The notes beneath the pieces are model-generated. The model ran no database searches. It worked only from the letters and a program-made list of their open reading frames with translations, and had not been told where the DNA came from. Both the position numbers and the translations under genes were made by a program. From Taishania sp037189645 (GTDB lineage: Bacteria > Bacteroidota > Bacteroidia > Flavobacteriales_D > Crocinitomicaceae), in contig JBBCIY010000002.1 in assembly GCA_037189645.1 (NCBI GenBank), forward strand, positions 372,001 through 436,000: 64,000 nucleotides of DNA, written 5' to 3'. Numbering within the stretch: the stretch's first letter is position 1; each line of letters starts with the position of its first letter. This document shows positions 8,544 through 17,536 of the stretch, piece by piece.

Positions 8544-9785
8544 ATGCAGGTTGAGATAATTTCCATTGGAGATGAGCTTCTTATCGGACAAACAATAAAT
8601 ATGAATGCCAGCTGGATGGGAGCAGAGCTTTCCAGGAGAGGCGCGTTTGTGTCACGGGTCGTTACCATTTCCGACAAAGCAGATGCCATCCGGACAGCAA
8701 TTGACGAGGGGCTTAAAAACGCGGATGTTGTTTTGGTCACCGGAGGCCTGGGACCAACAAAAGATGATATCACTAAAAAAGTGATTGCGGATTACTTTGA
8801 AGATGAGCTGTATATTCACGAAGAAACCCTGGAACTTGTAAAAGGATTTTTCAGAAGACGGAACCGCCCGATGCTGGACGTGAATATTCAGCAGGCAGCT
8901 GTTCCGGGAAAATGTACCGTTCTGACCAACCGCCAGGGAACTGCCCCGGGGATGTGGCTGGAGAAAGACGGAAGGATTTTGATCAGCTTGCCCGGTGTTC
9001 CGTATGAAATGAAAGGGATCATGGAACAGGAGGTCTTTCCTCGTTTTGAACAACTGTTCGGGTTGCGTAAATTTTATTCTAAAACAGCGAATATACAGGG
9101 TGTAGGAGAATCATACATTGCCAATAAAATGGCAGACTGGGAAGACGATTTACGAAGCAAAGGACTGGAGCTGGCCTATTTGCCATCGCCCGGGGTCGTA
9201 CGGTTACGGATTACTTCTCACAACGGAGAACAGGACGCTGACCTGATCGATGATTATTTCCGGAAGCTGGAACTTGCTTATCCTCATAACCTCTACGGGT
9301 ATGGAGAAACAACGCTCACAGAAGTGGTTGGAAAGCTGCTGAAGGACAATAAGACGACGGTTGCCACAGCGGAAAGCTGTACGGGAGGGGCGCTTGCTGC
9401 GGAGCTTGTTTCCATAGCCGGCTCATCGGCCTATTTCCAGGGAGGGTTTTTAACCTATACCAATGAGCTGAAACACAAAATCCTGGGTGTGCAGAATGAG
9501 CATTTTCATACGGTGGGGGCGGTAAGCGAAGAAGTCGTAAAAGAAATGGCTGTCGGAGGCAGGGAAAAGTTGAAAGTTGATTATTGCGTTTCCCTTTCAG
9601 GGATTGCCGGACCGGATGGAGCAACGGAAGAAAAGCCTGTTGGTACCGTCTGGATCGGAATCGCATCTCCGGGAAGAGTCGTTGCAAAGAAATTCCTGTT
9701 TGAAGAGAACAGGGAAAGGAATATTCATCGTTCGGTACTGGCAGCATTGAATTTTCTCAGGAATGAGATCCTCCTCAATCAGTGA
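8544..9785 (+). CDS. cinA: CinA-family protein (nicotinamide-nucleotide amidase)
   Basis: The 413-residue protein has the two-domain CinA layout. The N-terminal molybdopterin-binding-like domain carries ISIGDELLIGQ and the TGGLGPTKDD loop, associated with NMN or ADP-ribose pyrophosphatase activity. The C-terminal PncC domain carries AESCTGG and is associated with NMN deamidation in pyridine-nucleotide recycling. Some bacteria link CinA to competence, but nothing here shows that. The ATG at 8544 is preferred to a TTG at 8523 that overlaps the promoter box; MQVEIISIGDE matches the usual CinA N-terminus. Confidence 0.92.
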   Translation: MQVEIISIGDELLIGQTINMNASWMGAELSRRGAFVSRVVTISDKADAIRTAIDEGLKNADVVLVTGGLGPTKDDITKKVIADYFEDELYIHEETLELVKGFFRRRNRPMLDVNIQQAAVPGKCTVLTNRQGTAPGMWLEKDGRILISLPGVPYEMKGIMEQEVFPRFEQLFGLRKFYSKTANIQGVGESYIANKMADWEDDLRSKGLELAYLPSPGVVRLRITSHNGEQDADLIDDYFRKLELAYPHNLYGYGETTLTEVVGKLLKDNKTTVATAESCTGGALAAELVSIAGSSAYFQGGFLTYTNELKHKILGVQNEHFHTVGAVSEEVVKEMAVGGREKLKVDYCVSLSGIAGPDGATEEKPVGTVWIGIASPGRVVAKKFLFEENRERNIHRSVLAALNFLRNEILLNQ

Positions 9786-9857
9786 TGGCTTTCACTCGGA
9801 CAGGATATGCCGGGACAATTTCCTGTTGATTATTTCGTATCTTCATCCCGTAAAGGA

Positions 9858-11051
9858 ATGAATAACAGTACACATATTCTCATCATCGGAGCCGGAGTTT
9901 CCGGGATTGCTGCGGCAGTTGCTGTTTCCCGTATGGGGAAAAAAGTGATGCTGATAGACAATCATGCCTACCCGGGAGGGACGGCGACAGCTTCAGAAGT
10001 GGGAACCATCTGCGGATTGTACTACAACGGGAAAGATACTACCTCAACTTTTTTGGTAGATGGATTTGCCCGGGAATTTGCATTGAAAATAGCGGAATAC
10101 AGTACTGCAACACCCCGGTCGAACCAGTATGGACTGCATTACCTGCCATATAGAACAGACGCGTTAAAATCCCTGATCGGGGAATATATTTCGGAAACCG
10201 GGATCCGGTTTTGTCCGGGCTCAGTGCTGACAGACCTGGAAGAAGAGAACGGCTTGCTGAAAAAAGCGGTCATTAATCAAAACGGAGAGCAGATGGTGGT
10301 CGATTTTGAATCGATTATAGACTGTAGTGGAAAGGCGGTTGTTGCTGAGCTGACGAATCATCCGTTTGTCGAAAGCCTTTATTACCAGGCAGCCTCCATT
10401 AATTTCTACGTAAAGAACAGTGCTGTCAGTGACGATGAAATCTCCAATTTTAAGCTGATCCGTGAATTGAAAACCGTTATCCGGCAGCATCATTTGCCGG
10501 ATTACCTGAAAAACCTGTTCATCATCCCCGGGTCTCAGTCGCACCAGAAGATCGGGTTTAAATTTACTATTCCCTGGGAAGTTTCCCATGAGCAGGGGGC
10601 AATCGAAGAGCTGACGATCCGGGCGAAACAATTGGTGGTTGATTTTTTTGAAACGCTGAAAAACTATTCTCCCATGTTCTTCCATGCGTCGATTGATCAC
10701 CTTGCAGATGATCTGGGGTGGAGAACAGGAAAACGCCCGCTTGGAAAATATGTGCTGACAGAGGAAGATGTTATTTCCGCGAGAAAGTGGGAACATCCGG
10801 TGGCGAAATCTTCCTGGCCTATAGAAGACTGGCTTCCCAACAAGTCGGTTGACCTTCGTTTTATAAAGGACAATGACTATTATGAGATTCCACGGGAATG
10901 CCTGGTGTCTTCGAAATATGAAAACCTGTTCTTTGGCGGGAGAATAATTTCTGCCACCGATCGTGCCATCGCGAGCGCGAGGGTGATGGGAGTGTGCCTT
11001 CAGACAGGTTATGCGGCAGGGGAGCTGGCTGTGGCATTTTCTTTAAAATAA
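9858..11051 (+). CDS. FAD-dependent oxidoreductase (FAD_oxidored type)
   Basis: The 397-residue protein opens with a dinucleotide-binding fold, IIGAGVSGIAAAVAV, followed by DNHAYPGGTATA, the pattern of the FAD_oxidored family. Near the C-terminus NLFFGGRIISATDRAIASARV and a glycine-rich helix close the FAD domain. No heme or iron-sulfur motif is present. The ATG at 9858 places the nucleotide fold at residue 7, which fits the family; a start 51 bp earlier adds an unlikely extension. It follows cinA by 72 bp and precedes an acyl-adenylating ligase by 29 bp. The two may be tailoring enzymes for the pigment-like cluster at the left edge, but that is inference. Confidence 0.75.
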   Translation: MNNSTHILIIGAGVSGIAAAVAVSRMGKKVMLIDNHAYPGGTATASEVGTICGLYYNGKDTTSTFLVDGFAREFALKIAEYSTATPRSNQYGLHYLPYRTDALKSLIGEYISETGIRFCPGSVLTDLEEENGLLKKAVINQNGEQMVVDFESIIDCSGKAVVAELTNHPFVESLYYQAASINFYVKNSAVSDDEISNFKLIRELKTVIRQHHLPDYLKNLFIIPGSQSHQKIGFKFTIPWEVSHEQGAIEELTIRAKQLVVDFFETLKNYSPMFFHASIDHLADDLGWRTGKRPLGKYVLTEEDVISARKWEHPVAKSSWPIEDWLPNKSVDLRFIKDNDYYEIPRECLVSSKYENLFFGGRIISATDRAIASARVMGVCLQTGYAAGELAVAFSLK

Positions 11052-11080
11052 TGTATCTTTACCTGCGAAATCACAAATTG

Positions 11081-12514
11081 ATGCAGGAAAGCAATATTTA
11101 TACGGTTCTTGAGAATGCGAAGGAACAATGGCCGGATCATCCTGCTGTGTACGATGATTTCGGAATGCTGACCTTTTCGGAATTGTTCGAAGAAGCAGAA
11201 GCTGTACGGATCTGTCTTGCCGACCGTGGCATCGGGAAAGGGCAGGCTGTCGGAATGATGGCCCGCAACGGACGAAATTTCATAATCGGGATTTTTGCCG
11301 TCGCAGGTACAGGTGCCTGCGTCATGCCGATGTCGCATCAACTGAAACGGGAAGAGCTTGATTCAACCATCCGCGATGCACAATTGAGTTTTATCCTGGA
11401 CGATCTGAGTGGAATTGACCCGTTGGGCAGCCAGGATTTCATTGAGCTGCGGAATGGCAGGATCCGTGTAGCAAAAACAACCAATAACATTCCTGTATTT
11501 GCACCGCATGTGAACAACCCGGCCTTTATGCGCTTTACTTCGGGAACAACGGGAACGGCCAAAGGAGTCATCATTTCACACCAATCAGCGATCGAACGGA
11601 TTGAAGGCGCTAATACAGCATTGCAATTAGGCCCGGGTGATACCGTTATCTGGGTGCTGCCGATCGCTTATCATTTTGTGGTTTCGATCTTGCTGTATAT
11701 CCGGTTTGGTGCTGCTATTGCCATCACCAGGGACTTTTTACCCCAGAGCATCATAGAAAGCATCAACCGTTTCAATGGCACATTGCTGTACGCTTCCCCA
11801 ATGCAGATCCGCCTGATGGCGAGGTCTTTGGAGCAAGCGGAGATACCGACAATAAAGAAAGTCATTTCAACATCTGCGGCGATCACGTCGGACGTCTGCA
11901 ACGAATTTTACGAAAAGTATAAGGTGCCGGTCAGCCAGGCATATGGAATCATTGAGATCGGCCTCCCGATTATTAATTTTGAGAAATCGAAAGAATTTCC
12001 CAATGCGGTCGGTTACCCGTTGAAAGGTTACGATGTTGCCATCCTGGATGAAAACAATGAACCGGTTGAGCATGGGCAGGTCGGACACCTGGCAATCAGG
12101 GGAAAGGGAATGTTTGATGCTTACCTGGATCCTCCGCTGACCAGGGATGAGGTGACTGAAAACGGCTATTTTCTTACGGCGGATTTCGCCCGGAAAGAGC
12201 AGGATGGGCTGATCATTGTGGAAGGAAGGCAAAAATCAGTCATCAATGTGTCGGGGAATAAAGTATTTCCGGAAGAAGTGGAAGGAATACTGGAAACCCG
12301 TCCGGAAATCGAGCTGGCAAGGATTTCTGGTGTTCCGCACCCGATCATGGGGCAGATCATCCAGGCGGAGGTCGTGCTGAAAGAGCACCAGGCAATGGAT
12401 GCCGAAGAAGTCCTCACTTATTGCCGGAAACGCCTTTCAACTTATAAAGTTCCTCAGAAAATCATTGTTGTTGCCGCATTGCCGATGACAAAAACCGGGA
12501 AACTGATTCGTTAA
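11081..12514 (+). CDS. AMP-dependent acyl/aryl-CoA synthetase or ligase (ANL family)
   Basis: The 477-residue enzyme has the core motifs of the ANL superfamily: A3 FTSGTTGTAKG, A5 QAYGIIEIG, A7 TADFA, A8 GRQKSVINVSGNKV and the A10 lysine in TKTGKLIR. It should activate a carboxylic acid as its adenylate and pass it to CoA or a carrier-protein thiol. The ATG at 11081 is favoured because two earlier in-frame ATGs overlap or abut the preceding gene. The substrate cannot be read from the sequence. A paired flavoprotein and a nearby ACP-ketosynthase set make an aromatic or fatty starter acid plausible. Confidence 0.8.
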   Translation: MQESNIYTVLENAKEQWPDHPAVYDDFGMLTFSELFEEAEAVRICLADRGIGKGQAVGMMARNGRNFIIGIFAVAGTGACVMPMSHQLKREELDSTIRDAQLSFILDDLSGIDPLGSQDFIELRNGRIRVAKTTNNIPVFAPHVNNPAFMRFTSGTTGTAKGVIISHQSAIERIEGANTALQLGPGDTVIWVLPIAYHFVVSILLYIRFGAAIAITRDFLPQSIIESINRFNGTLLYASPMQIRLMARSLEQAEIPTIKKVISTSAAITSDVCNEFYEKYKVPVSQAYGIIEIGLPIINFEKSKEFPNAVGYPLKGYDVAILDENNEPVEHGQVGHLAIRGKGMFDAYLDPPLTRDEVTENGYFLTADFARKEQDGLIIVEGRQKSVINVSGNKVFPEEVEGILETRPEIELARISGVPHPIMGQIIQAEVVLKEHQAMDAEEVLTYCRKRLSTYKVPQKIIVVAALPMTKTGKLIR

Positions 12515-12535
12515 GGAATTGTATCAGTCTGGTTT

Positions 12536-13444
12536 TCATTCTGTCAGTCGCTGATACTCCTCGTAAATAGTATCGCCGGGCTCTTCGTTGAAAAAGCTTT
12601 TTAGCAGCTCCTGGTTGTACCTGTAAATCCATGAAATTCCCCATTTCTTATAATAATGGTCAGCTGACCGGTAAACAGGGTCTTTCATCGCGTCATCCAG
12701 TGATATGAACGCATATCCGTCTTTTTTCAGCTCGCTGACAATCACCGGCAGGTAGTGTTCATTGATCAGGTTGTCATGGCACAAATAGATTTGCTTCACT
12801 TCCCGCTGGTAGATATTCCGGCAGCTGTTTTCTATGTACCGGAACATGCTCAGTGTCTGCTTCACATAACGGTTTCCGGTTTCTCTCGCTGCCGTTGTAT
12901 CTCCTTTTGACAAATGATATTCGTAGAGCGTATTGTAGGCCCAGTCTTCACTTTCCACGGAAAATGGTGTAATGGTGATTCCTTTTTGTTTAAAATACGT
13001 TCTCATCCGGTGGTGTTGCAGGCTGTCCTTTCCCAGGCAGTTAAAGGGAAAACGAAAATAGCCGGTTTCCTTTCCGTGCTTTTTTGCAAGAGGAATGGTG
13101 ATTGCCAATCCTTTTTCTATGTCTTTTATGTAAAAATCATACGTGGTATCACTGTAATACAGGTGGCTGAAAGTATGGCTTCCCACTGTAACCAACGGGT
13201 TACTGACCCATTTTTCGATGTTTTGGAACCGTTTGATGGTATCGTCCCTGAACAACCTCCCTTCGGAAATGAAAATAGCTACAGGTATGTTCAGAGCGGT
13301 AATGGTATCCAGCATCGAGGCTTTGAAGTCTTCGGGAAGAAAACTGTTTGTCTGCTCAATATCATCCATCGTAATGGCGACCTGCTTTTGAGCCGCCATA
13401 ACAAAAGAAATACAGATACAGAAAGAAGAAATAAACAACCTCAT
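12536..13444 (-). CDS. Polysaccharide deacetylase (NodB family), secreted
   Basis: The 302-residue protein has an N-terminal hydrophobic signal (ISSFCICISFVMAA) and NodB-fold motifs in order: ITMDD (metal and base aspartates), GSHTFSH (metal histidines), RFPF, EDWAYN and YLCHD. It should remove acetyl groups from an envelope or extracellular glycan outside the cytoplasm. The start is set at 13444 because an upstream ATG in frame adds 22 residues before the signal peptide. It lies 75 bp downstream of the flotillin gene on the same strand; no promoter box was found in the gap, so it may be co-transcribed with it. Confidence 0.82.
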   Translation of the reverse strand: MRLFISSFCICISFVMAAQKQVAITMDDIEQTNSFLPEDFKASMLDTITALNIPVAIFISEGRLFRDDTIKRFQNIEKWVSNPLVTVGSHTFSHLYYSDTTYDFYIKDIEKGLAITIPLAKKHGKETGYFRFPFNCLGKDSLQHHRMRTYFKQKGITITPFSVESEDWAYNTLYEYHLSKGDTTAARETGNRYVKQTLSMFRYIENSCRNIYQREVKQIYLCHDNLINEHYLPVIVSELKKDGYAFISLDDAMKDPVYRSADHYYKKWGISWIYRYNQELLKSFFNEEPGDTIYEEYQRLTE

Positions 13445-13519
13445 GGCATTTCCCGTTCGTCTGAATGAACCGTGTGGACCAGGAAGGGTTCTGTTCATCT
13501 GGAATGACAACGGAAGTGT

Positions 13520-15037
13520 TTACTTGTTTTGTACTTCCACTTCGGCTGTGTCAGTATCATTTCCGTCTTTGTCATCACCTTTCAGATAGCTTGGAAGGCT
13601 CAGTCCTGCCATATTGAACAGGTCGTTTAAAGGAGGAACGGTTTTCATCATTCCGGACACAAAATTTGCCGTTGAGCTGTTTCCGTTTTCCGCATTATTG
13701 CCGGAATCCCAGACTGTAATTTTATCGATTTTGATGTTTTTAACCGCTTCAACCTGTGTTTTCACCAGCTCAGGAAGCTTTTCGATCAGTAATAGCTGGA
13801 ATGCTTTTGTCGGATCTCCGCCGGCAGCAGAAACCACATCCCGGTAACCTTCCGCCTGCTTTGTCAGGATCTCGTATAAACCTTTTGCTTCCGCTTCCAT
13901 CTTTGCATAGATCGCGTCTGCTTCTCCTTTTGCCTGCTCCCTCATCCGTTCCGCTTCTGCCTGTGCTTCTATGATTGCTCTTTGTTTTGCAATTTCAGCA
14001 GGAACGACAATATTGGCGATCTGGGTGGAGCGCTCTCTTTCCGAACGGGCTGATTCTGCCTTTTGTTCTGCCTGGTATGCTTCCTCCAAAGCCTTTGCCT
14101 GCTGAACTTTTTCAGCTGTAATGGCCACCCGTAGTGCTTCCGCTTCTTTTTCCCTGCGGGCAGCATCTGAATTGGCGATTTCTATGCGGGCCTCGTTTTC
14201 TCCTTTAACGGCGATCGCATTTGCATCGGAAGTTGCCACACGGGTATCCCGTTCGGCTTCTGCTTTACCGATGGATTCATCCCGGGATGCCGATGCGATG
14301 CTGACTTCCCTGTCTTTGTTGGTAATGGCGATCTTCACATCACGGTCACGGTGGGTTTCGGCAATCTGTACATCTCGTTCCCTGTCCGCCAGGGCTTTTC
14401 CTGTTTCTCCGATTTTTTCCTGTTCGGCAACGGAAATTTTAGCTTCGTTGATGGCTTTTGCGGCTGCTTCTTTCCCCAATGCCTCAATGTACCCGGATTC
14501 ATCTTTGATGTCGGTCACGTTTACGTTGATCAGCTTCAGACCGATCTTTTTCAGTTCCGTGTCGACATTCTTGGAAATGTTGTCTAAGAATTTATCCCTG
14601 TCAGAATTGATCTCTTCGATCGTCATGGTAGCGATCACCAGTCGAAGCTGTCCGAAAAGGATGTCCTTTGAAAGCTCCTGGATATCTCCCGGAGAAAGCC
14701 CGAGCAAGCGCTCAGCGGCATTGTTCATGCTGTCCAGGTCGGTTGAGATGGCGATTGTAAAGCGGCAGGGAACATCTACACGAATGTTCTGTCTTGACAA
14801 GGCGTTTGTCAGGTTCGCTTCAATGGAGATGGGTTTTAAGTCCAGGTACGCATAATCCTGGATCACCGGCCAGATGAAGGCACCACCTCCGTGTACGCAT
14901 TTGGCAGAACTTCCGCCTGTTTTTCCGTAAATTACCAGTATTTTATCAGACGGACAGCGTTTGAAACGGGATATGAGCGCAAGAAATATGACAAATCCTA
15001 CGACTACCGCTATGACAATTAATAAAATTCCCTCCAT
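13520..15037 (-). CDS. Flotillin-like SPFH-domain protein
   Basis: The 505-residue protein begins with a membrane helix (residues 5-24, ILLIVIAVVVGFVIFLALI), followed by a band 7/SPFH domain to about residue 200 and a long Glu-Ala-rich coiled coil at about 200-390, with a C-terminal region ending in acidic residues. This is the layout of bacterial flotillin (YuaG/FloT), which scaffolds ordered membrane microdomains at the inner face of the cytoplasmic membrane. It is preceded 14 bp upstream by an NfeD-like gene, the standard bacterial pairing. Its size and domain order are typical. Confidence 0.9.
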   Translation of the reverse strand: MEGILLIVIAVVVGFVIFLALISRFKRCPSDKILVIYGKTGGSSAKCVHGGGAFIWPVIQDYAYLDLKPISIEANLTNALSRQNIRVDVPCRFTIAISTDLDSMNNAAERLLGLSPGDIQELSKDILFGQLRLVIATMTIEEINSDRDKFLDNISKNVDTELKKIGLKLINVNVTDIKDESGYIEALGKEAAAKAINEAKISVAEQEKIGETGKALADRERDVQIAETHRDRDVKIAITNKDREVSIASASRDESIGKAEAERDTRVATSDANAIAVKGENEARIEIANSDAARREKEAEALRVAITAEKVQQAKALEEAYQAEQKAESARSERERSTQIANIVVPAEIAKQRAIIEAQAEAERMREQAKGEADAIYAKMEAEAKGLYEILTKQAEGYRDVVSAAGGDPTKAFQLLLIEKLPELVKTQVEAVKNIKIDKITVWDSGNNAENGNSSTANFVSGMMKTVPPLNDLFNMAGLSLPSYLKGDDKDGNDTDTAEVEVQNK

Positions 15038-15051
15038 TGTTGTATTTGGTT

Positions 15052-15621
15052 TTAAAGTTTTTCTACGATTAATAAATTTCCGGCTTCAACTGCAATGATG
15101 CGGATCACGTTCCCGGAAGGGATCCTTTCATTCTCCGTGATCGCGTCGAGTTCATGCGTCGTACCGTTCACGGAAACCTGCACTTTCCCTTTTCCCGTCT
15201 TTCTTTCGGGAATGGTAAGATAGACATTTCCTGTCTTTCCGACCGCATTGCTTATTTTGAATGTATTGTCCTCACCCAGGCGTAAAATCTGCCGGATCAT
15301 CAGGAAGAATAAAAGCAGGAATGCGGCTCCTACGATCACAGCCAGACTGACCAGTAAGGCTTTGCTTGCTATCTTGTCATAAAAGAGTACACCGGTCCAG
15401 CTGAACCCGATCAGGAAATTGATTAAATTTCTTAATGAAAAAAGCTGAAATGTAGTATCTCCCCCATCCAGGTCTCCGTCGAAATCCGCTTCCAGCCCGT
15501 CAGCTGAATCGGCGCCTGCAAAGGTCATTATTGTCTGGATGATAAAGATGACACTTACGGGAATGGCAATGTACCAGAACGTTTGATGTAGTGAGTCTAA
15601 ATCGTTTAAAAAATCAAACAT
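15052..15621 (-). CDS. NfeD-like membrane protein, flotillin partner
   Basis: The 189-residue protein has several transmembrane helices (about residues 15-37, 60-80 and 88-112), an acidic DFDGDLDGGD loop between the first two, and a C-terminal soluble domain of about 70 residues with GKTGNVYLTIPERKTGKGKV, which looks like the OB-fold of NfeD/YuaF proteins. These are consistently encoded with flotillins. The gene is first in the operon and has a promoter box 21 bp upstream of its ATG. The call rests on topology and context more than on a unique motif. Confidence 0.72.
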   Translation of the reverse strand: MFDFLNDLDSLHQTFWYIAIPVSVIFIIQTIMTFAGADSADGLEADFDGDLDGGDTTFQLFSLRNLINFLIGFSWTGVLFYDKIASKALLVSLAVIVGAAFLLLFFLMIRQILRLGEDNTFKISNAVGKTGNVYLTIPERKTGKGKVQVSVNGTTHELDAITENERIPSGNVIRIIAVEAGNLLIVEKL

Positions 15622-15642
15622 AGTTTAGAAGGTTAATGTTTC

Positions 15643-15650
15643 CAAATATA
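15643..15650 (-). promoter_or_regulatory. Bacteroidota -7 promoter box TATATTTG for the nfeD-flotillin operon
   Basis: Exact TAnnTTTG on the minus strand, 21 bp before the ATG at 15621. No clear -33 TTTG is present. Confidence 0.55.
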
Positions 15651-15730
15651 GCAAGAATAAATTAAAAACAGATGGCTTTTAATATGGTTTTATCAAATAA
15701 AAATCACTTTGGCAACAGCTGTATTTTGTG

Positions 15731-16432
15731 TTATTCTCCGACAAATTCAAAACCGAACTGTTCTGCCATTTTTTGTTTGAGGATCCTGCTCACTTCTTCC
15801 ATGTCAATTTCTCTTCCCAGCTCTTTTTTCAGAGAGGTAACGGCTTTGTCCTGGATTCCGCAGGGAACGATGTGCGAAAAATAGTCCAGGTCAGAGTTGA
15901 TGTTGAAACCGATGCCGTGCATGGTCACCCAGCGTGAGCTTTTTACTCCCATTGCACAGATCTTGCGGGCGCTGGGCTTGTCTCCGTCCAGCCAGACCCC
16001 TGTCATGCCTTCCACTCTGCCGGATGCTATTCCGTATTCATTCAGTGTCTCAATAACGGATTCTTCCAGCAGGCGCATGTATTTATGAATGTCCGGGAAA
16101 AAATGGTCCAGGTCGAAGATCGGGTAGCCTACCAGCTGACCGGGGCCGTGATAAGTAATGTCTCCGCCACGGTTGATCTTGTAGAATTTGGCGTCGTGTT
16201 CGGAAAGCTCTTCATTGTTCAGCAGCAAATGGGAAACATCCCCGCTTTTTCCCAGGGTAAATACATGGGGGTGTTCACAGAAAAGCAGATAATTCTTTGT
16301 TTTTTCGGTTGTTTCCCCGTTCCGGGTACGGATTTTCAGGTCAATTGTCGCTTTGAATAATTTCTCCTGGTAATCCCATGCTTCCTGATAATCGATCAAT
16401 CCGAGCGATTGAAAGATGACGTGTGGTTTCAT
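15731..16432 (-). CDS. lipB: Octanoyltransferase (LipB)
   Basis: LipB moves octanoate from octanoyl-ACP to the lipoyl domains of 2-oxoacid dehydrogenases and the glycine cleavage H protein, the first step of lipoate synthesis. The 233-residue sequence holds the family signature RGGDITYHGPGQ, the lysine motif KICAMGVKSSRWVTMHG and the acyl-thioester cysteine in HIVPCGI. Its start overlaps the upstream isomerase stop by 4 bp, which suggests translational coupling. The gene is complete. Confidence 0.95.
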   Translation of the reverse strand: MKPHVIFQSLGLIDYQEAWDYQEKLFKATIDLKIRTRNGETTEKTKNYLLFCEHPHVFTLGKSGDVSHLLLNNEELSEHDAKFYKINRGGDITYHGPGQLVGYPIFDLDHFFPDIHKYMRLLEESVIETLNEYGIASGRVEGMTGVWLDGDKPSARKICAMGVKSSRWVTMHGIGFNINSDLDYFSHIVPCGIQDKAVTSLKKELGREIDMEEVSRILKQKMAEQFGFEFVGE

Positions 16433-17418
16433 TTTTCCTGAAAATTAGCCAATTCAGATTTTAAGCGTTCAATGATCTTGATTTCCATTGCGTCCGTCTG
16501 GTTGATTTCCGACAAGTAGAAAGAAGCCCAGTCAACTAAATGAATCATATAAACAGACCGTTCTGCCAGGTTGTTACCTTTTACATCGATGGTGAGCAGC
16601 TTTGTTTTTGAAGCCACCACTTCCAGGGTGATATCCACGCGTTTTTCGTTGCGGGGCAACAGGTCATTGGTATTGAAAAAAACGACTGAAAACCGGCTGT
16701 CACCGCCGCCCCAGCCGACCAGCTCATTGTGGTTCATTTCCGGGATGACATGCGTCCAGCACAATGTTTTGGCGTTTTCATTGAATTGTTGTCTGGCTCT
16801 TACAAGAACTGCTTCGTATAAGGCTGTCGCGTAAAATACGGGAACGGATCCTTTCAGGAATTCAGCGAGTTTTAACGCCTCGTTCCGGATCCGGACACTT
16901 TCTTGCTCGATCAGCTTCTGAGCGGAAGCAATATTTGTGAGGGTCGTCTCGGAAATTAACCCGGTACGGGTCAGTATGTTTGTCACCTGGATCACTGAAA
17001 ATGCCAGCGCAGCCCGGGGAGGATTTCCTCCCGGAACGATCACGCAGTCAAAATGATGGCTGGTGCAGTATTCCTGTAACTCTCCTCCGGAGCAGACTCC
17101 GACAATATGAGCTCCTTTCTGGCGGGCTTCCTCAACAAAGAACAACGTTTCTTCGGTGTTTCCCGAATAAGAGGAGGCGATCACCAGGGTATGTTCGTTG
17201 ATGTATGCAGGTGCTGTGTAATCATGGAAACATTGCACCGGGACGGTAATCTCGTTTTGTACCCAGAAAGAGACCAGCCTTCCACCGATACCGGATCCTC
17301 CCATCCCGCAGATGACCACGTTTCTGATCGGTTTTTCAGGTGCTTGAAAAGTTGAGTTTTTGGCGATAAGTAATGCTTCTTCAATATTTTTTGGAAAAGC
17401 CGCAATAAGTTTATCCAT
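16429..17418 (-). CDS. Bifunctional phosphoglucose/phosphomannose isomerase (SIS family)
   Basis: The 329-residue protein contains two SIS sugar-isomerase folds with CGMGGSGIGGRL at the start, SSYSGNTEET for phosphate binding, and PEMNHNELVGWGG in the second half. These are hallmarks of the PGI/PMI family, known mainly from archaea and some bacteria, which interconverts fructose-6-phosphate with glucose-6-phosphate and mannose-6-phosphate. The overlap with lipB looks like genomic economy rather than pathway logic. The choice between dual and single specificity is inferred. Confidence 0.88.
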   Translation of the reverse strand: MDKLIAAFPKNIEEALLIAKNSTFQAPEKPIRNVVICGMGGSGIGGRLVSFWVQNEITVPVQCFHDYTAPAYINEHTLVIASSYSGNTEETLFFVEEARQKGAHIVGVCSGGELQEYCTSHHFDCVIVPGGNPPRAALAFSVIQVTNILTRTGLISETTLTNIASAQKLIEQESVRIRNEALKLAEFLKGSVPVFYATALYEAVLVRARQQFNENAKTLCWTHVIPEMNHNELVGWGGGDSRFSVVFFNTNDLLPRNEKRVDITLEVVASKTKLLTIDVKGNNLAERSVYMIHLVDWASFYLSEINQTDAMEIKIIERLKSELANFQEK

Positions 17419-17536
17419 GTACTTAGATGAAATATGCTGTAAAGATAATAATCTGATTAAAAATAAACGTGAAATTAACTAAAAATAGATACAGGGCAAT
17501 GCATTTTTACTGAATGCTTTATGTCGTTCCGTGAAA

